Positions 1 to 6,653 of a stretch of DNA of 7,120 bases are shown here, piece after piece; position 1 is the stretch's first letter, and each line of letters opens with the position of its first letter. The notes beneath the pieces are model-generated. The model saw only the letters and a program-made list of their open reading frames with translations, had not been told where the DNA came from and did no database searches. A program made the translations under genes and the position numbers. Source of the stretch: Deltaproteobacteria bacterium (GTDB lineage: Bacteria; Myxococcota; Polyangia; Polyangiales; B10-G4); NCBI GenBank assembly GCA_019312705.1, contig JAFDCW010000387.1:1-7120 (forward strand), written 5' to 3'.

Positions 1-229
1 CGCGCAGCGCCTCGATGACCGCTTGCTCGATGGCCCCGCCGCCGACGGTCCCGACGAGGCGGCCATCTCCGAGCAACAAGAGCCGCGCTCCCGGGCGCTG
101 GGGCGCCGAGCCCGACACGCGGATCACGGTCGCGAGGGCCCCCGGGGACGAGCTCTCGAGCAGCGCCAAGAGCGCCCGCTGAACGTCTTCCTGCATCTGG
201 ACAGAGACTAGCACCGAGCGACGCTGCAT
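1..229 (-). CDS. XdhC/CoxI-family protein, N-terminal part (cut by window edge)
   Basis: Minus-strand frame that opens at an ATG (229-227) and runs off the left edge without a stop, giving about 76 residues. The protein reads ALATVIRVSGSAPQRPGARL, then LLLLGDGRLVGTVGGGAIEQ, which is the typical N-terminal XdhC/CoxI pattern (ATV..GSxPr..GA.mlv..DG...GTVGGG.lE). Members of this family help insert or mature the sulfurated molybdenum cofactor of xanthine dehydrogenase-type hydroxylases, or act as related accessory proteins. The conserved block begins soon after a second in-frame ATG at 196-194 (MQEDVQRALLALLESS), so that start is at least as likely; neither has a clear ribosome binding site. It is divergent from the next gene, with only 9 bp between the longest versions. 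No molybdenum hydroxylase is visible, so the substrate enzyme is unknown. Family call is firm; start is uncertain. Confidence 0.85.
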   Translation of the reverse strand, partial: MQRRSVLVSVQMQEDVQRALLALLESSSPGALATVIRVSGSAPQRPGARLLLLGDGRLVGTVGGGAIEQAVIEALR

Positions 230-238
230 AGTACGGCT

Positions 239-799
239 GTGCGATTCGTTGACGGCATGGTCCTGATGGTTCTCGTGGTCTCGCTCCTGACGTTGAGCCA
301 GGGGTGCGGGGGGCCCGATTGTGCGGCGCCGGAGTATGGGACGTGCGTGCGTGACTCGGAGCATCACGGGGCTCGGGACCTGGATTTCCTCTCGTGGCTC
401 GAAGGGGACTGGGAGAGCGAAGACCCGGGCGGGCGGCTGCACGAGGTCCGATGGCTGCCCGGGACCGGCGGCGTCATGGTCGGCTACTCCCGGTCCCACC
501 ACGGCGAACGGGATCTCGGCGGGTCGGTGATGCGCATCGAGTACCGCCGCGAGTCGATCACCCTGTCGGCCCACGAAGGCGGGACAGTCCCGGGGGTGCC
601 CTTCGCTCTGAACGACGTCGACCTCGCCCGGCGCGGCGAAGCGCGCTTCGAGAATACCGAGGTCGACTTCCCGACACGCATCATCTTTCGACGCACCGGA
701 GTCGACTCCTTCCTCGCTCGCCTCGAAAACGATGAGCGCGGGTTCACGCGAAACTACGGGCGAGTCGAACGGGAAGACGAAGCCCCCGAAGAAGACTAG
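239..799 (+). CDS. DUF6265-family exported protein, probable lipoprotein
   Basis: Encodes 186 residues from a GTG start. Residues 1-23 form a signal peptide: one Arg at position 2, a hydrophobic stretch (VLMVLVVSLLTL), then SQGC. Cys23 could be a lipidation site, but the -3 residue is Ser, so the lipobox is not canonical and simple secretion is possible. The GTG was chosen because it keeps the Arg; an ATG at 257 would leave a chargeless signal. Residues about 51-177 match DUF6265 as I know it: FLSWLEGDWES at the N-end, VRWLPGTGGVMVGYSR in the middle, and the signature FENTEVDFPTRIIFRR near the end. These proteins resemble small beta-rich lipocalin-like folds of unknown function. The last codons and the TAG lie at the edge of the 161-bp repeat, and the final 56 bp overlap the extended 3' end of the opposite-strand transporter gene. 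The acidic end EREDEAPEED may be partly altered by that junction. Confidence 0.85.
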   Translation: MRFVDGMVLMVLVVSLLTLSQGCGGPDCAAPEYGTCVRDSEHHGARDLDFLSWLEGDWESEDPGGRLHEVRWLPGTGGVMVGYSRSHHGERDLGGSVMRIEYRRESITLSAHEGGTVPGVPFALNDVDLARRGEARFENTEVDFPTRIIFRRTGVDSFLARLENDERGFTRNYGRVEREDEAPEED

Positions 800-1976
800 T
801 GTGTGATCCAGAGACATGGGAGGGAGGATCGCGACGGGCCGCAGTTTCCTCGCAAGGAAGGAAGCCGAAGGAAATGCAGAGCATTTTCGAGGTTTCCTGA
901 CGCCGCGGGGGAGCCGCGGAACCAGCGAGGACCCTTCCATGTCTCTGGATCACGCACTCCGCGGCGGTCGCGGGCACGATCTTCGGCCCATCCAGGTCAC
1001 GTGGCCCTCGCCGCGCCTTGGGCTCGTCACCCCCTCGCCCTCCCCCACGCCGCTTCTCGGCCCAGCCAGCGATGCCCACGTACATGATGGGAATGACGAA
1101 GAGGGTGAGGCTCGTCGAGACGATCATGCCGCCGACGACGGCCCGGGCCATCGGTGCCCAGGTCTCCGCGCCGTCGCCGTAGCCGAGGGAGAGGGGGATC
1201 ATGCCGAGGATGGTGGTGAGCGCCGTGATCAGGATGGGCCTCACCCGCGTTCGACCCGCGGCGATCGCGGCGTCGTGCAAGGCCTCACCCTCGGCCCGGC
1301 GGCGCTTGATCACGTCGATGAGCACGATGCCGTTGTTCACCACGACGCCAGCCAGAAGGATGACCCCGACGAGGGCCGTGACCTGAAGGGTGGTGAAGGT
1401 GACCACCAAGGCCAGCACGACCCCCACGGCAGCGAGGGGCACGGTGAACATGATCACGAAGGGCTCGAGCAAGGACTCGAACTGGGAAGCCAGCACCATG
1501 TAGACCAACGCCAGAGCCGCAAGAAGGGCCATCGCCAACTTGAAAAATGCATCCCGGAGGTCCTCGGCGGTGCCGCCGATTTCGACGCGCACGTCCTCGG
1601 GAACCCCGATCTCGTCGATGCGTCCTTCAATGCGCCGGGTGAGGCCGCCGAGGTCCATGCCCTGGGCGGTGATGCCCACGGACGCGATTCGCCGCTGGTT
1701 TTCGTGCTCGATGTCCGTCGGGCCCAGACGGTCTTCGATGCTCGCGACGGCGGCGAGGGGGACGGTGTCACCGGCGGGGCGCCGGATGGGCAAGTAGCGA
1801 AGGGTGTCGAGGTCCCGGCGCTCTTCTCGCGGCGCCCTCACCCGCACCATGTATTCGTCACCGTCTTCGCGGAAGAAGGTCGCCGCTTCTCCCTGGTAGA
1901 AGGTCGAGACGGCCGCGGCCACCGCGCCGGGGGCGAGGCCCAGGACCCGCATTTGATCGCGGTCGTACTCGAGGCT
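744..1976 (-). CDS. RND efflux transporter, C-terminal part (continuation after frameshift)
   Basis: This is the second reading frame of the transporter described at 1858-4098. It resumes at 1976 (SLEYDRDQMRVLGL), the expected 'G.P.l.y..DR..a..LGL' strand of the periplasmic domain; the first ATG in this frame is at 1952. Numbering the joined protein with one G of the G5 run skipped, residues 708-1117 follow. They include the second periplasmic domain half (to about 850), then membrane segments from LAMALLAALALVYMVLASQ through to SLTLFVIPIMYVGIAG. The segment 10 motif is GVVVNNGIVLID (Asn921-Asn922), where AcrB has its Lys940. RTRVRPILITALTTILGMIPL precedes the last two segments. Native-looking sequence ends near Glu1047 (a normal RND length). 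The last 70 residues are encoded by the 161-bp repeat and then by the antisense strand of the DUF6265 gene, ending at a TGA at 744. That tail has no RND resemblance. Confidence 0.85.
   Translation of the reverse strand, partial: SLEYDRDQMRVLGLAPGAVAAAVSTFYQGEAATFFREDGDEYMVRVRAPREERRDLDTLRYLPIRRPAGDTVPLAAVASIEDRLGPTDIEHENQRRIASVGITAQGMDLGGLTRRIEGRIDEIGVPEDVRVEIGGTAEDLRDAFFKLAMALLAALALVYMVLASQFESLLEPFVIMFTVPLAAVGVVLALVVTFTTLQVTALVGVILLAGVVVNNGIVLIDVIKRRRAEGEALHDAAIAAGRTRVRPILITALTTILGMIPLSLGYGDGAETWAPMARAVVGGMIVSTSLTLFVIPIMYVGIAGWAEKRRGGGRGGDEPKARRGPRDLDGPKIVPATAAECVIQRHGRVLAGSAAPPRRQETSKMLCISFGFLPCEETAARRDPPSHVSGSHTSLLRGLRLPVRLARSFA
798..958. repeat. 161-bp structured inverted-repeat element (MITE-like)
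   Basis: The outer arms 798-824 and 932-958 are 27-nt inverted repeats matching at 25 positions, including a perfect 16-bp core TGATCCAGAGACATGG (804-819) and its complement (937-952). Both mismatched positions (802 with 954, 820 with 936) become G-U wobble pairs in a plus-strand RNA, so that RNA can form an uninterrupted 27-bp stem. Three small hairpins lie inside: TTCCT/AGGAA (846-859, loop CGCA), AAATGC/GCATTT (872-886, loop AGA) and CCGCGG/CCGCGG (903-919). The heptamer GTTTCCT also occurs twice (844-850 and 892-898). It sits between two convergent genes. No transposase and no clear target-site duplication are seen. It could be a non-autonomous mobile element, a REP-like repeat, a structured RNA or a two-way terminator. 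Confidence 0.8.
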
Positions 1977-4098
1977 GGGGGCTGCCTTGGATCATCGAAA
2001 AGCGTGTCTCGAGGACCCCTTCGACGTCGCTGAGCTCGTCCCGGAGCCGCTCCCCAAAGTTGCGCAGGGCGTCGATGTCTTCGGAGAAGAGCTTCACCTG
2101 CACGTCACCCTTCGCTCCCCCGATGGAAAACGCGGTGATGCGGATGTCCATGCCCGCGATCTCCCGGAAACGCTCCACCAGCGCTGCCTCGATGTCCTGC
2201 TGAGAGCGGTCTCGGTCGGCGGGATTCGGCAGCTTGAGGCGCAGCGCGCCCATGTTGGCCCTGCCCCCGAAGATGGCGGAGAACCCCTCACCGGCGCCGA
2301 ACTCCGCGGTCACGACCTCCGCCTCGGGCACGGTCTCGCGGACAGCCGTCTCGACCTCGGTCACCAAGACCCGCATCTGGTCGATGGAGGTCCCTGGCGC
2401 CGCCGTGACCTCGACGCGGATCTCCGAGACGTCGGCCTTCGGCAAGAAGTCCTGCCCGAGGAAGGGCACCGCTGCCATCGTGGCGACAAAGAGTAGGAAC
2501 GCCGAGACCAAAATGCGCTTGCGCCTACGAAGGGCCCAGTCGAGGGCGCGACCGTAGACGTCAGGGATGCGGTCGAGGAATGCCGTCGCCCGGCGCAGGC
2601 GCTCGGCAAATCCCGCTTCGTGATCCTGCCCCATGAGCTTCGCCGCCATGACCGGGACCAGGGTGAGGGCGATGAAGAGCGAGCAGAGCAGGGTCGTCGA
2701 GATGGTGAGGATCAGGTCCCGGAAGAGCTCCCCGGCGATGCCCTCGACGAGGAGGATGGGCAGGAAGACCACGACCGTGGTCAGGGTCGACGCGACCAAC
2801 GGCATCGACATCTCCTTGGTGCCGAGGATCGCGGCCTCGGCCGGGGACTTGCCCTTCTCGATATGCTGGAAGGCCGCCTCGAGGACGACGATGCCGTTGT
2901 CGACGAGCATGCCGATGGCGAGGGCGAGGCCGGCCATCGAGATGAGGTTGAGGGTCACCCCCATCAGCTGCATCGCGGTGAAGCTCACCAATATGCTCAT
3001 AGGCACGGCCACGACGGCGATGAGGCTGGTCCGAAAACTCCGGAGGAAGAGCAGCAGGACCAGGCCGGTCAGGAGGAAGGCCTGGAGACCGACCTTGCCG
3101 AGGTTGGTGATGGCCCGGACGATCGCTTGCGACTCGTCGAAGAGGGGCACGATGTCCGTTCCTTCGGGGAGGCGCTCTTCGATGCCCGGAAGCGCGTCGC
3201 GGACGTTGTTCGCAACCTGGACGGTATTGGCGTCGGACTGCTTGCGCACCGCGAGCAGCACGGCGAGGTGGCCATCGGCGGTCACGACGTGGGTCTGCTC
3301 TTCGAAGGTATCGACGACTTCGGCGACGTCCCGGACGAGGATGGTCCGGCCGCCCCGGGCGGTGATGACCGTATCGGCGATCTGGTCGACGTTCTGAAAG
3401 AGACCCGTCGGTTGGAGATTGAGCGCCTGGATTCCATTGTCGACGGCGCCAGAGGGCACGACGATGTTGGCGGCCCGGAGCGCGTCGACGATCTGCGGGG
3501 CGCTCACGTCGAGGGACTGCATGACCCGGGGGCGCATGCGCACCTGGATCTCCCGAGCGAGGCCGCCCATGACCTCCGCCGCGGCGACCCCTTCGACGCG
3601 GCCGAGGTAGGGCTGGATCTGGTCCCGAGCGAGGGTGCGCAGCTGGTGCCCGTCGAGGGGGCCGTCGACGGCCATGAACATCACCGGGGCGAGGCTCGGG
3701 TCGAGGGCAAAGGTGAGAGGTTTGGACGCCTCGTCGGGGAGGAACTCCGAGGCGAAGAGCTCGAGGTTCTTGCGAACCTCGACCTCGGCGGCATTCATGT
3801 CCGTGCCCCAGGTGAACATGATGGTGACGAGGGAGGTGCCCTGGCGGGAGACGGAGTTGACCTGTTCGACACTCTCGACGGACGAGACGGCACGCTCGAT
3901 GGGCTCCGTCACCAGGGTCTCCATGTCCCGGGGGCTGGCCCCGGTATAGGTCGTCACGATGACGATGACCGGCAGGTCGACCTCCGGGAGGCGATTGAGG
4001 GGCAGCTCGTAGAGCGAGTAGAAACCAAAACCCGCGAGGCAGAGGTAGGCCATCACCGTCGTCACGGAGCGACGGACGCTCAGCTCGCCGAGGTTCAC
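1858..4098 (-). CDS. RND efflux transporter (AcrB/MdtB-type permease), N-terminal part, frameshifted
   Basis: Inner-membrane pump subunit of the resistance-nodulation-division superfamily, which uses the proton gradient to export drugs, lipophilic compounds or metabolites through a tripartite complex. It starts at a GTG (4098-4096) with a GGAG Shine-Dalgarno at 4107-4104; the opening MNLGELSVRRSVTTVMAYL is the usual RND N-terminus. Membrane segment 1 lies at residues about 12-30. The periplasmic pore domain follows (PRDMETLVTEPIERAVSSVE, DPSLAPVMFMAV). Segments 2-6 lie at about 335-490, including segment 4 GLALAIGMLVDNGIVVLEAA with Asp400-Asn401, where AcrB has Asp407-Asp408. Segment 7 is near 528-548 and FLGQDFLPKADVSEI starts the second periplasmic half. 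RND homology holds through QGSP (residue 707, base 1978). After that this frame reads unrelated Arg/Pro-rich sequence to 1858, while homology continues in the next frame from 1976. It overlaps the adaptor stop by 4 bp. Substrate cannot be inferred. Confidence 0.92.
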   Translation of the reverse strand: MNLGELSVRRSVTTVMAYLCLAGFGFYSLYELPLNRLPEVDLPVIVIVTTYTGASPRDMETLVTEPIERAVSSVESVEQVNSVSRQGTSLVTIMFTWGTDMNAAEVEVRKNLELFASEFLPDEASKPLTFALDPSLAPVMFMAVDGPLDGHQLRTLARDQIQPYLGRVEGVAAAEVMGGLAREIQVRMRPRVMQSLDVSAPQIVDALRAANIVVPSGAVDNGIQALNLQPTGLFQNVDQIADTVITARGGRTILVRDVAEVVDTFEEQTHVVTADGHLAVLLAVRKQSDANTVQVANNVRDALPGIEERLPEGTDIVPLFDESQAIVRAITNLGKVGLQAFLLTGLVLLLFLRSFRTSLIAVVAVPMSILVSFTAMQLMGVTLNLISMAGLALAIGMLVDNGIVVLEAAFQHIEKGKSPAEAAILGTKEMSMPLVASTLTTVVVFLPILLVEGIAGELFRDLILTISTTLLCSLFIALTLVPVMAAKLMGQDHEAGFAERLRRATAFLDRIPDVYGRALDWALRRRKRILVSAFLLFVATMAAVPFLGQDFLPKADVSEIRVEVTAAPGTSIDQMRVLVTEVETAVRETVPEAEVVTAEFGAGEGFSAIFGGRANMGALRLKLPNPADRDRSQQDIEAALVERFREIAGMDIRITAFSIGGAKGDVQVKLFSEDIDALRNFGERLRDELSDVEGVLETRFSMIQGSPQPRVRPRSNAGPGPRPRRGGRGRLDLLPGRSGDLLPRRR
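1977..1981 (-). other. Single-base frameshift site in the transporter gene (G5 run)
   Basis: Five G on the plus strand (five C in the gene). Reading ...CAA GGC AGC CCC AGC CTC GAG... with four C joins the two RND frames smoothly as QGSP-SLEYDRDQMRVLG, giving one 1117-residue protein with no missing or duplicated conserved segment. With five C, as given here, the frame shifts and RND homology is lost. The two frames overlap from 1976 to 1858, so the shift point is localised by homology, not by a stop. No strong slippery heptamer followed by a stable structure was recognised, so a sequencing error or a real inactivating mutation is preferred to programmed frameshifting. Confidence 0.85.
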
Positions 4099-5252
4099 GG
4101 CGTCTCCACCGAGGGGTCACTGTCCGTCGGTGCGGGCACCACCGGTCCAGGGGCCGCCACCTCGGTTGCCACGTCACGAACTCGGATGGAGCTCCCGTCA
4201 CGCAAGACATGCTGGCCGAGCACCACGATTTGCTCTCCCAGTTCGAGGCCGCCCGTGATCTCCATGCGCTCTCCGTAGCGCTGTCCGAGGAAGACCGGCC
4301 GACGCCGGGCCGTGTCGCCGTCGACGACGAAGACATAGCCCTCCCGGGCCGTATCGGTCCGGGTAGTCATCAGGACCGCCCGGGCCGGCACCATGGTGAC
4401 GTCAGTGCGGCTCTCGAGATCGATGGCCACCTCGGCGACCATGCCGGGGCGCAGCGTGTGGTCCGGGTTGTCGAGGCGCACCTCGACCGTCGCCGTCCGG
4501 GTCAACGGGTCGATGACCGGGGAGATGCGTGCGATCTGCCCCGCCCGGTGCAGGTCCGGGAGCGCCGGCGGTGTGACGGTGACCGCCATGCCGACCTCGA
4601 GACGCACGTAGTCCGATTCGACGACGCTAAAATGCACGTCGACCCGGTCCATCTGGACGATGAGGCAGACCGGCGTCTGCGGTGAGACCATGTCTCCATC
4701 GTCGACCGCGAGCAGCGCGACCATGCCGTCCGCCGGTGCGCGGATCACCGTGCGGTCCCGGCGCTGCCCCGCGGCCCGCCGCGCCGCGCGCTGCTGCTCG
4801 ACCCGGGCCTCGGCCGAGCGCAGCTGGGTCGTCAGCGCCTCACTGCGGCTCTCCGGAAGGACGTGGCTCGCGACCAGGCCGCTGATCCGATTGAGGTCCG
4901 CCTGAATCTGGTCGCGGGTCGCCTCGGCAGCGAGCAGCGCGGCGCTGGCCTGGCCCACCTCGCTCGCGGGCAGGTCGGCCTCGAGGGTCACCAGGGGCTC
5001 TCCCTCTTCGATGCGCTGGCCGTCTTCGACGTGAACCTCGCGCACTCGCTCGGGAAGCTGCGAGAAAACCCGGACCTCGGTCTCCCCATGCACGTCCCCG
5101 AGGAGAGTCAGGGTGAGAGACGCGTCGCCCGAGACCACCTCGGCCACCTCGACCATGCGTGGGGGCACCGACGCGACCGCGTCGTCACGATCACACGCCG
5201 CCAAGACGACCATTGGCAAGAGTGCGAGGGCCAGCAGGGCCGGCAGGGCCAT
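4095..5252 (-). CDS. RND pump periplasmic adaptor (HlyD/AcrA-type membrane fusion lipoprotein)
   Basis: Periplasmic subunit that links the inner-membrane transporter to an outer-membrane channel. From the ATG at 5252 it has 385 residues. The signal is MALPALLALALLPMVVLAAC with a perfect lipobox (LAAC, Cys20), so it should be a lipid-anchored protein. The lipoyl-like half motifs lie near 57-91 (VREVHVEDGQRIEEGEPLV) and 166-200 (RTVIRAPADGMVALLAVDDG). Between them is an Ala/Glu/Arg-rich helical hairpin (about 98-160). The beta-barrel follows (205-280) with the family signature PVIDPLTRTATVEVRL and LRPGMVAEV, then the membrane-proximal domain (285-365). Length fits the family. The stop TGA (4097-4095) overlaps the transporter GTG by four bases. 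The ATG start leaves a signal with no positive charge and no good ribosome binding site; a TTG at 5270, or a frameshift-corrected start at 5298, would fix this. Confidence 0.93.
   Translation of the reverse strand: MALPALLALALLPMVVLAACDRDDAVASVPPRMVEVAEVVSGDASLTLTLLGDVHGETEVRVFSQLPERVREVHVEDGQRIEEGEPLVTLEADLPASEVGQASAALLAAEATRDQIQADLNRISGLVASHVLPESRSEALTTQLRSAEARVEQQRAARRAAGQRRDRTVIRAPADGMVALLAVDDGDMVSPQTPVCLIVQMDRVDVHFSVVESDYVRLEVGMAVTVTPPALPDLHRAGQIARISPVIDPLTRTATVEVRLDNPDHTLRPGMVAEVAIDLESRTDVTMVPARAVLMTTRTDTAREGYVFVVDGDTARRRPVFLGQRYGERMEITGGLELGEQIVVLGQHVLRDGSSIRVRDVATEVAAPGPVVPAPTDSDPSVETP
4104..4107 (-). promoter_or_regulatory. Ribosome binding site deciding the GTG start of the transporter
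   Basis: GGAG on the minus strand, five bases before the GTG at 4098-4096 and inside the last codons of the adaptor gene. It supports GTG initiation and, with the GTGA overlap, translational coupling of adaptor and transporter. Confidence 0.65.
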
Positions 5253-5262
5253 GATTCGGAGG

Positions 5263-5298
5263 TTAGTCAAAACGAGTCCGCGATGTCGACAGAGCCAT
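5263..5298 (-). other. 11-codon leader ORF or displaced true N-terminus of the adaptor
   Basis: Minus-strand ATG at 5298-5296 preceded by a strong GGAGG Shine-Dalgarno (5309-5305, six-base spacing). It reads MALSTSRTRFD and stops at a TAA (5265-5263), ten bases before the adaptor ATG. Removing one base of the T4 run (plus-strand A4, 5269-5272) changes the reading to MALSTSRTRLTNLRI and leads directly into the adaptor signal peptide, giving a positively charged n-region followed by the hydrophobic core and LAAC. So this is either a short translated leader coupled to the adaptor, or the real adaptor start hidden by a one-base indel. The second reading makes better signal-peptide sense. Confidence 0.5.
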
Positions 5299-5443
5299 GC
5301 TCGGCCTCCAGGGCAGCCGAGGCGCTGAACGTAGGTCCTGACCTCGGCCTTGGCCACCGGGACGTCGACGGGGTTGTCCGTAGGTGGCTCGACCCGCAAC
5401 AGCGGGTAAGCGCCCATCATTCCTGATGAATTGCGTCGACCTT

Positions 5444-5466
5444 CGCAAATGCCGCGAGTATTTGCG
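5444..5466. promoter_or_regulatory. Inverted repeat, possible operator
   Basis: CGCAAAT (5444-5450) and ATTTGCG (5460-5466) are perfect 7-bp inverted arms with a 9-bp spacer. Its size and its place between divergent genes fit a binding site for a dimeric repressor such as a TetR- or MarR-type efflux regulator. No regulator gene is in the window, so this is inference from symmetry and position. Confidence 0.4.
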
Positions 5467-5528
5467 GGAGACTTTCTGCACGACGCCGCATGCAGCCCCC
5501 GCTTCGTCGGGCAGGGCGGTGCGCTACG

Positions 5529-6653
5529 ATGCGCGCGATGCCCGACAACGCGACGATCTACTCGCCGATCCGATTTTTCCCCAACGAGGAGCAGCTCCGG
5601 CCGCTGGTGGGCGACACCACCGTGTCGGTCGACGAAGCCGCGCAGCGCGCGACCGTCAGTTGGCCGGACGGCCCGAGCGTCTCGCTCTCTCGCATGCCGG
5701 ACGACCAGATGGGGCAGCACCTCTCGGGGCTGCAAGGCTTCATCCTGGAGCAAGGAGGTGGCGACGGGCTCGCGATCCGGGCGCTCTCCACCCTCTCGGT
5801 CTACGGCATGGTGGTCGAGCCGGGCTTCGACGATGGGGGCCGCGCAATGGCTTTCGTGGCCGCTCTAACGGGCGCGACAGACGGGCTCTGCTTGCTCGGC
5901 GGCGACATCGTCGACCAGACCGGCACGAGCCTTCTCGCCGGCGGCGCCCAGACGCCCACCGCGGCGCGGGTCGCTCGGCGGGCCCTGGTCTTGCTCGCGC
6001 TTTCATTTCGCGCCCTGCTCGAAGATAACGCCGGCACAGCCGACGAGAGTGAGGGGGAGGCGCTGCGACAGAAGCTCGCTACTTGGCTGGAGCGCACGCC
6101 AGATCTCACGACCGCAGCCGAGGCCCACGAGCTCGAGCTCATCAAGGCGCCCCTCGGCGCTACCGACCAGCACGCGATCACCAACGGCGCGTGGTGCGCC
6201 GAGGGCGCGCAGGTCCTGCTTTGGGCCCTCGGCGCCCGGGAGTTGCCGGCCCACGACGAGCAGGAGCACCCCTTCGACGTCGCCCGAGCAGTCGGTGTGC
6301 TCAGCGACGGCCCCCCGAAGCTCTACGAGAGCCTCAGCCTGCGCATCCCCGAAGACCTCGACTGGATGCGCCGCCGTCTGCTCGGCGTGCACTGGCGCCT
6401 GACGGAGAGCCGCGTGAATCCCAACGCTTCGGTCGACTTCCGTCAGTTCTCCGAAGAGAACTGGTTCGGCGGCTTCGACCTCGAGGACATTCGCCTCGTC
6501 GAAGGCGACCTCGCCATCGGCGATGCGCCCGTGACACGGGCGGATCCGAGCCACGTCGGCCGCGCTTCTTCCACCGCCATGGAGCGTCACCGCGCCATCA
6601 ACTGGCTCGTCGGCGCACACCCCATCTACTCACGCGTCCCGACACCCACCTAA
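5529..6653 (+). CDS. DUF4272 domain-containing protein
   Basis: Encodes 374 residues from the ATG at 5529; a second ATG at 5538 (MPDNATIYSPIRFF) is equally good and an upstream ATG at 5490 is less likely. A weak AGGGCGG lies about nine bases before 5529. No signal peptide or membrane segment is evident, so it should be cytoplasmic. The N-terminal part (about 10-140) is an uncharacterised domain that includes GLCLLGGDIVDQTGTSLLAG. Residues about 148-362 match DUF4272 as I recall it: RRALVLLALSFRALLED, LATWLERTPDL, then ITNGAWCAEGAQVLLWALGA, a central LSLRIPEDLDWMRRRLLGVHW and the closing ERHRAINWLVG. The function of DUF4272 proteins is not established. The TAA stop is also the first three bases of the inverted repeat at 6651, so the final residues (YSRVPTPT) may not be the ancestral end. 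Divergent from the pump operon and convergent with the next gene. Confidence 0.85.
   Translation: MRAMPDNATIYSPIRFFPNEEQLRPLVGDTTVSVDEAAQRATVSWPDGPSVSLSRMPDDQMGQHLSGLQGFILEQGGGDGLAIRALSTLSVYGMVVEPGFDDGGRAMAFVAALTGATDGLCLLGGDIVDQTGTSLLAGGAQTPTAARVARRALVLLALSFRALLEDNAGTADESEGEALRQKLATWLERTPDLTTAAEAHELELIKAPLGATDQHAITNGAWCAEGAQVLLWALGARELPAHDEQEHPFDVARAVGVLSDGPPKLYESLSLRIPEDLDWMRRRLLGVHWRLTESRVNPNASVDFRQFSEENWFGGFDLEDIRLVEGDLAIGDAPVTRADPSHVGRASSTAMERHRAINWLVGAHPIYSRVPTPT

Larger units (their letters stand above)
5253..5528. promoter_or_regulatory. Divergent intergenic region between pump operon and DUF4272 gene
   Basis: About 276 bp separate the divergent adaptor and DUF4272 starts, so both promoters should lie here. 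No convincing -35/-10 pair was found on either strand. It contains the leader ORF (5263-5298), a hairpin ACCCGC-AACA-GCGGGT (5392-5407), a short inverted repeat AGGTC-CT-GACCT (5333-5344) and the larger inverted repeat at 5444-5466. The longer frames that cross it are Arg/Pro-rich and look non-coding. Confidence 0.5.

Noticed and set aside
798..958. Integron attC site or CRISPR repeat
   Set aside because: The attC core-site consensus is not visible, there is no cassette array, and there are only two inverted copies with no regular spacers.
932..958. Classical rho-independent terminator formed by the 27-bp arms
   Set aside because: The loop of over 100 bases and the lack of a T-run after the stem on either strand do not fit the standard model, although some termination effect remains possible.
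816..2033. 405-codon plus-strand open frame beginning in the 161-bp repeat
   Set aside because: Antisense to the transporter C-terminal part, with biased composition and no recognisable domain.
2620..4278. 552-codon plus-strand open frame opposite the transporter
   Set aside because: It is antisense to clearly homologous RND and adaptor sequence, and its protein is a low-complexity Asp/Gly/His/Glu-rich product of GC-rich codon use. It is a shadow frame.
2561..4336. 591-codon minus-strand frame overlapping transporter and adaptor
   Set aside because: Arg/Pro-rich out-of-frame reading of the real genes, with no domain.
5253..5753. N-terminal extension of the adaptor frame up to 552 residues
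   Set aside because: The upstream residues have no adaptor homology, run antisense into the DUF4272 gene, and would place the lipoprotein signal deep inside the protein.
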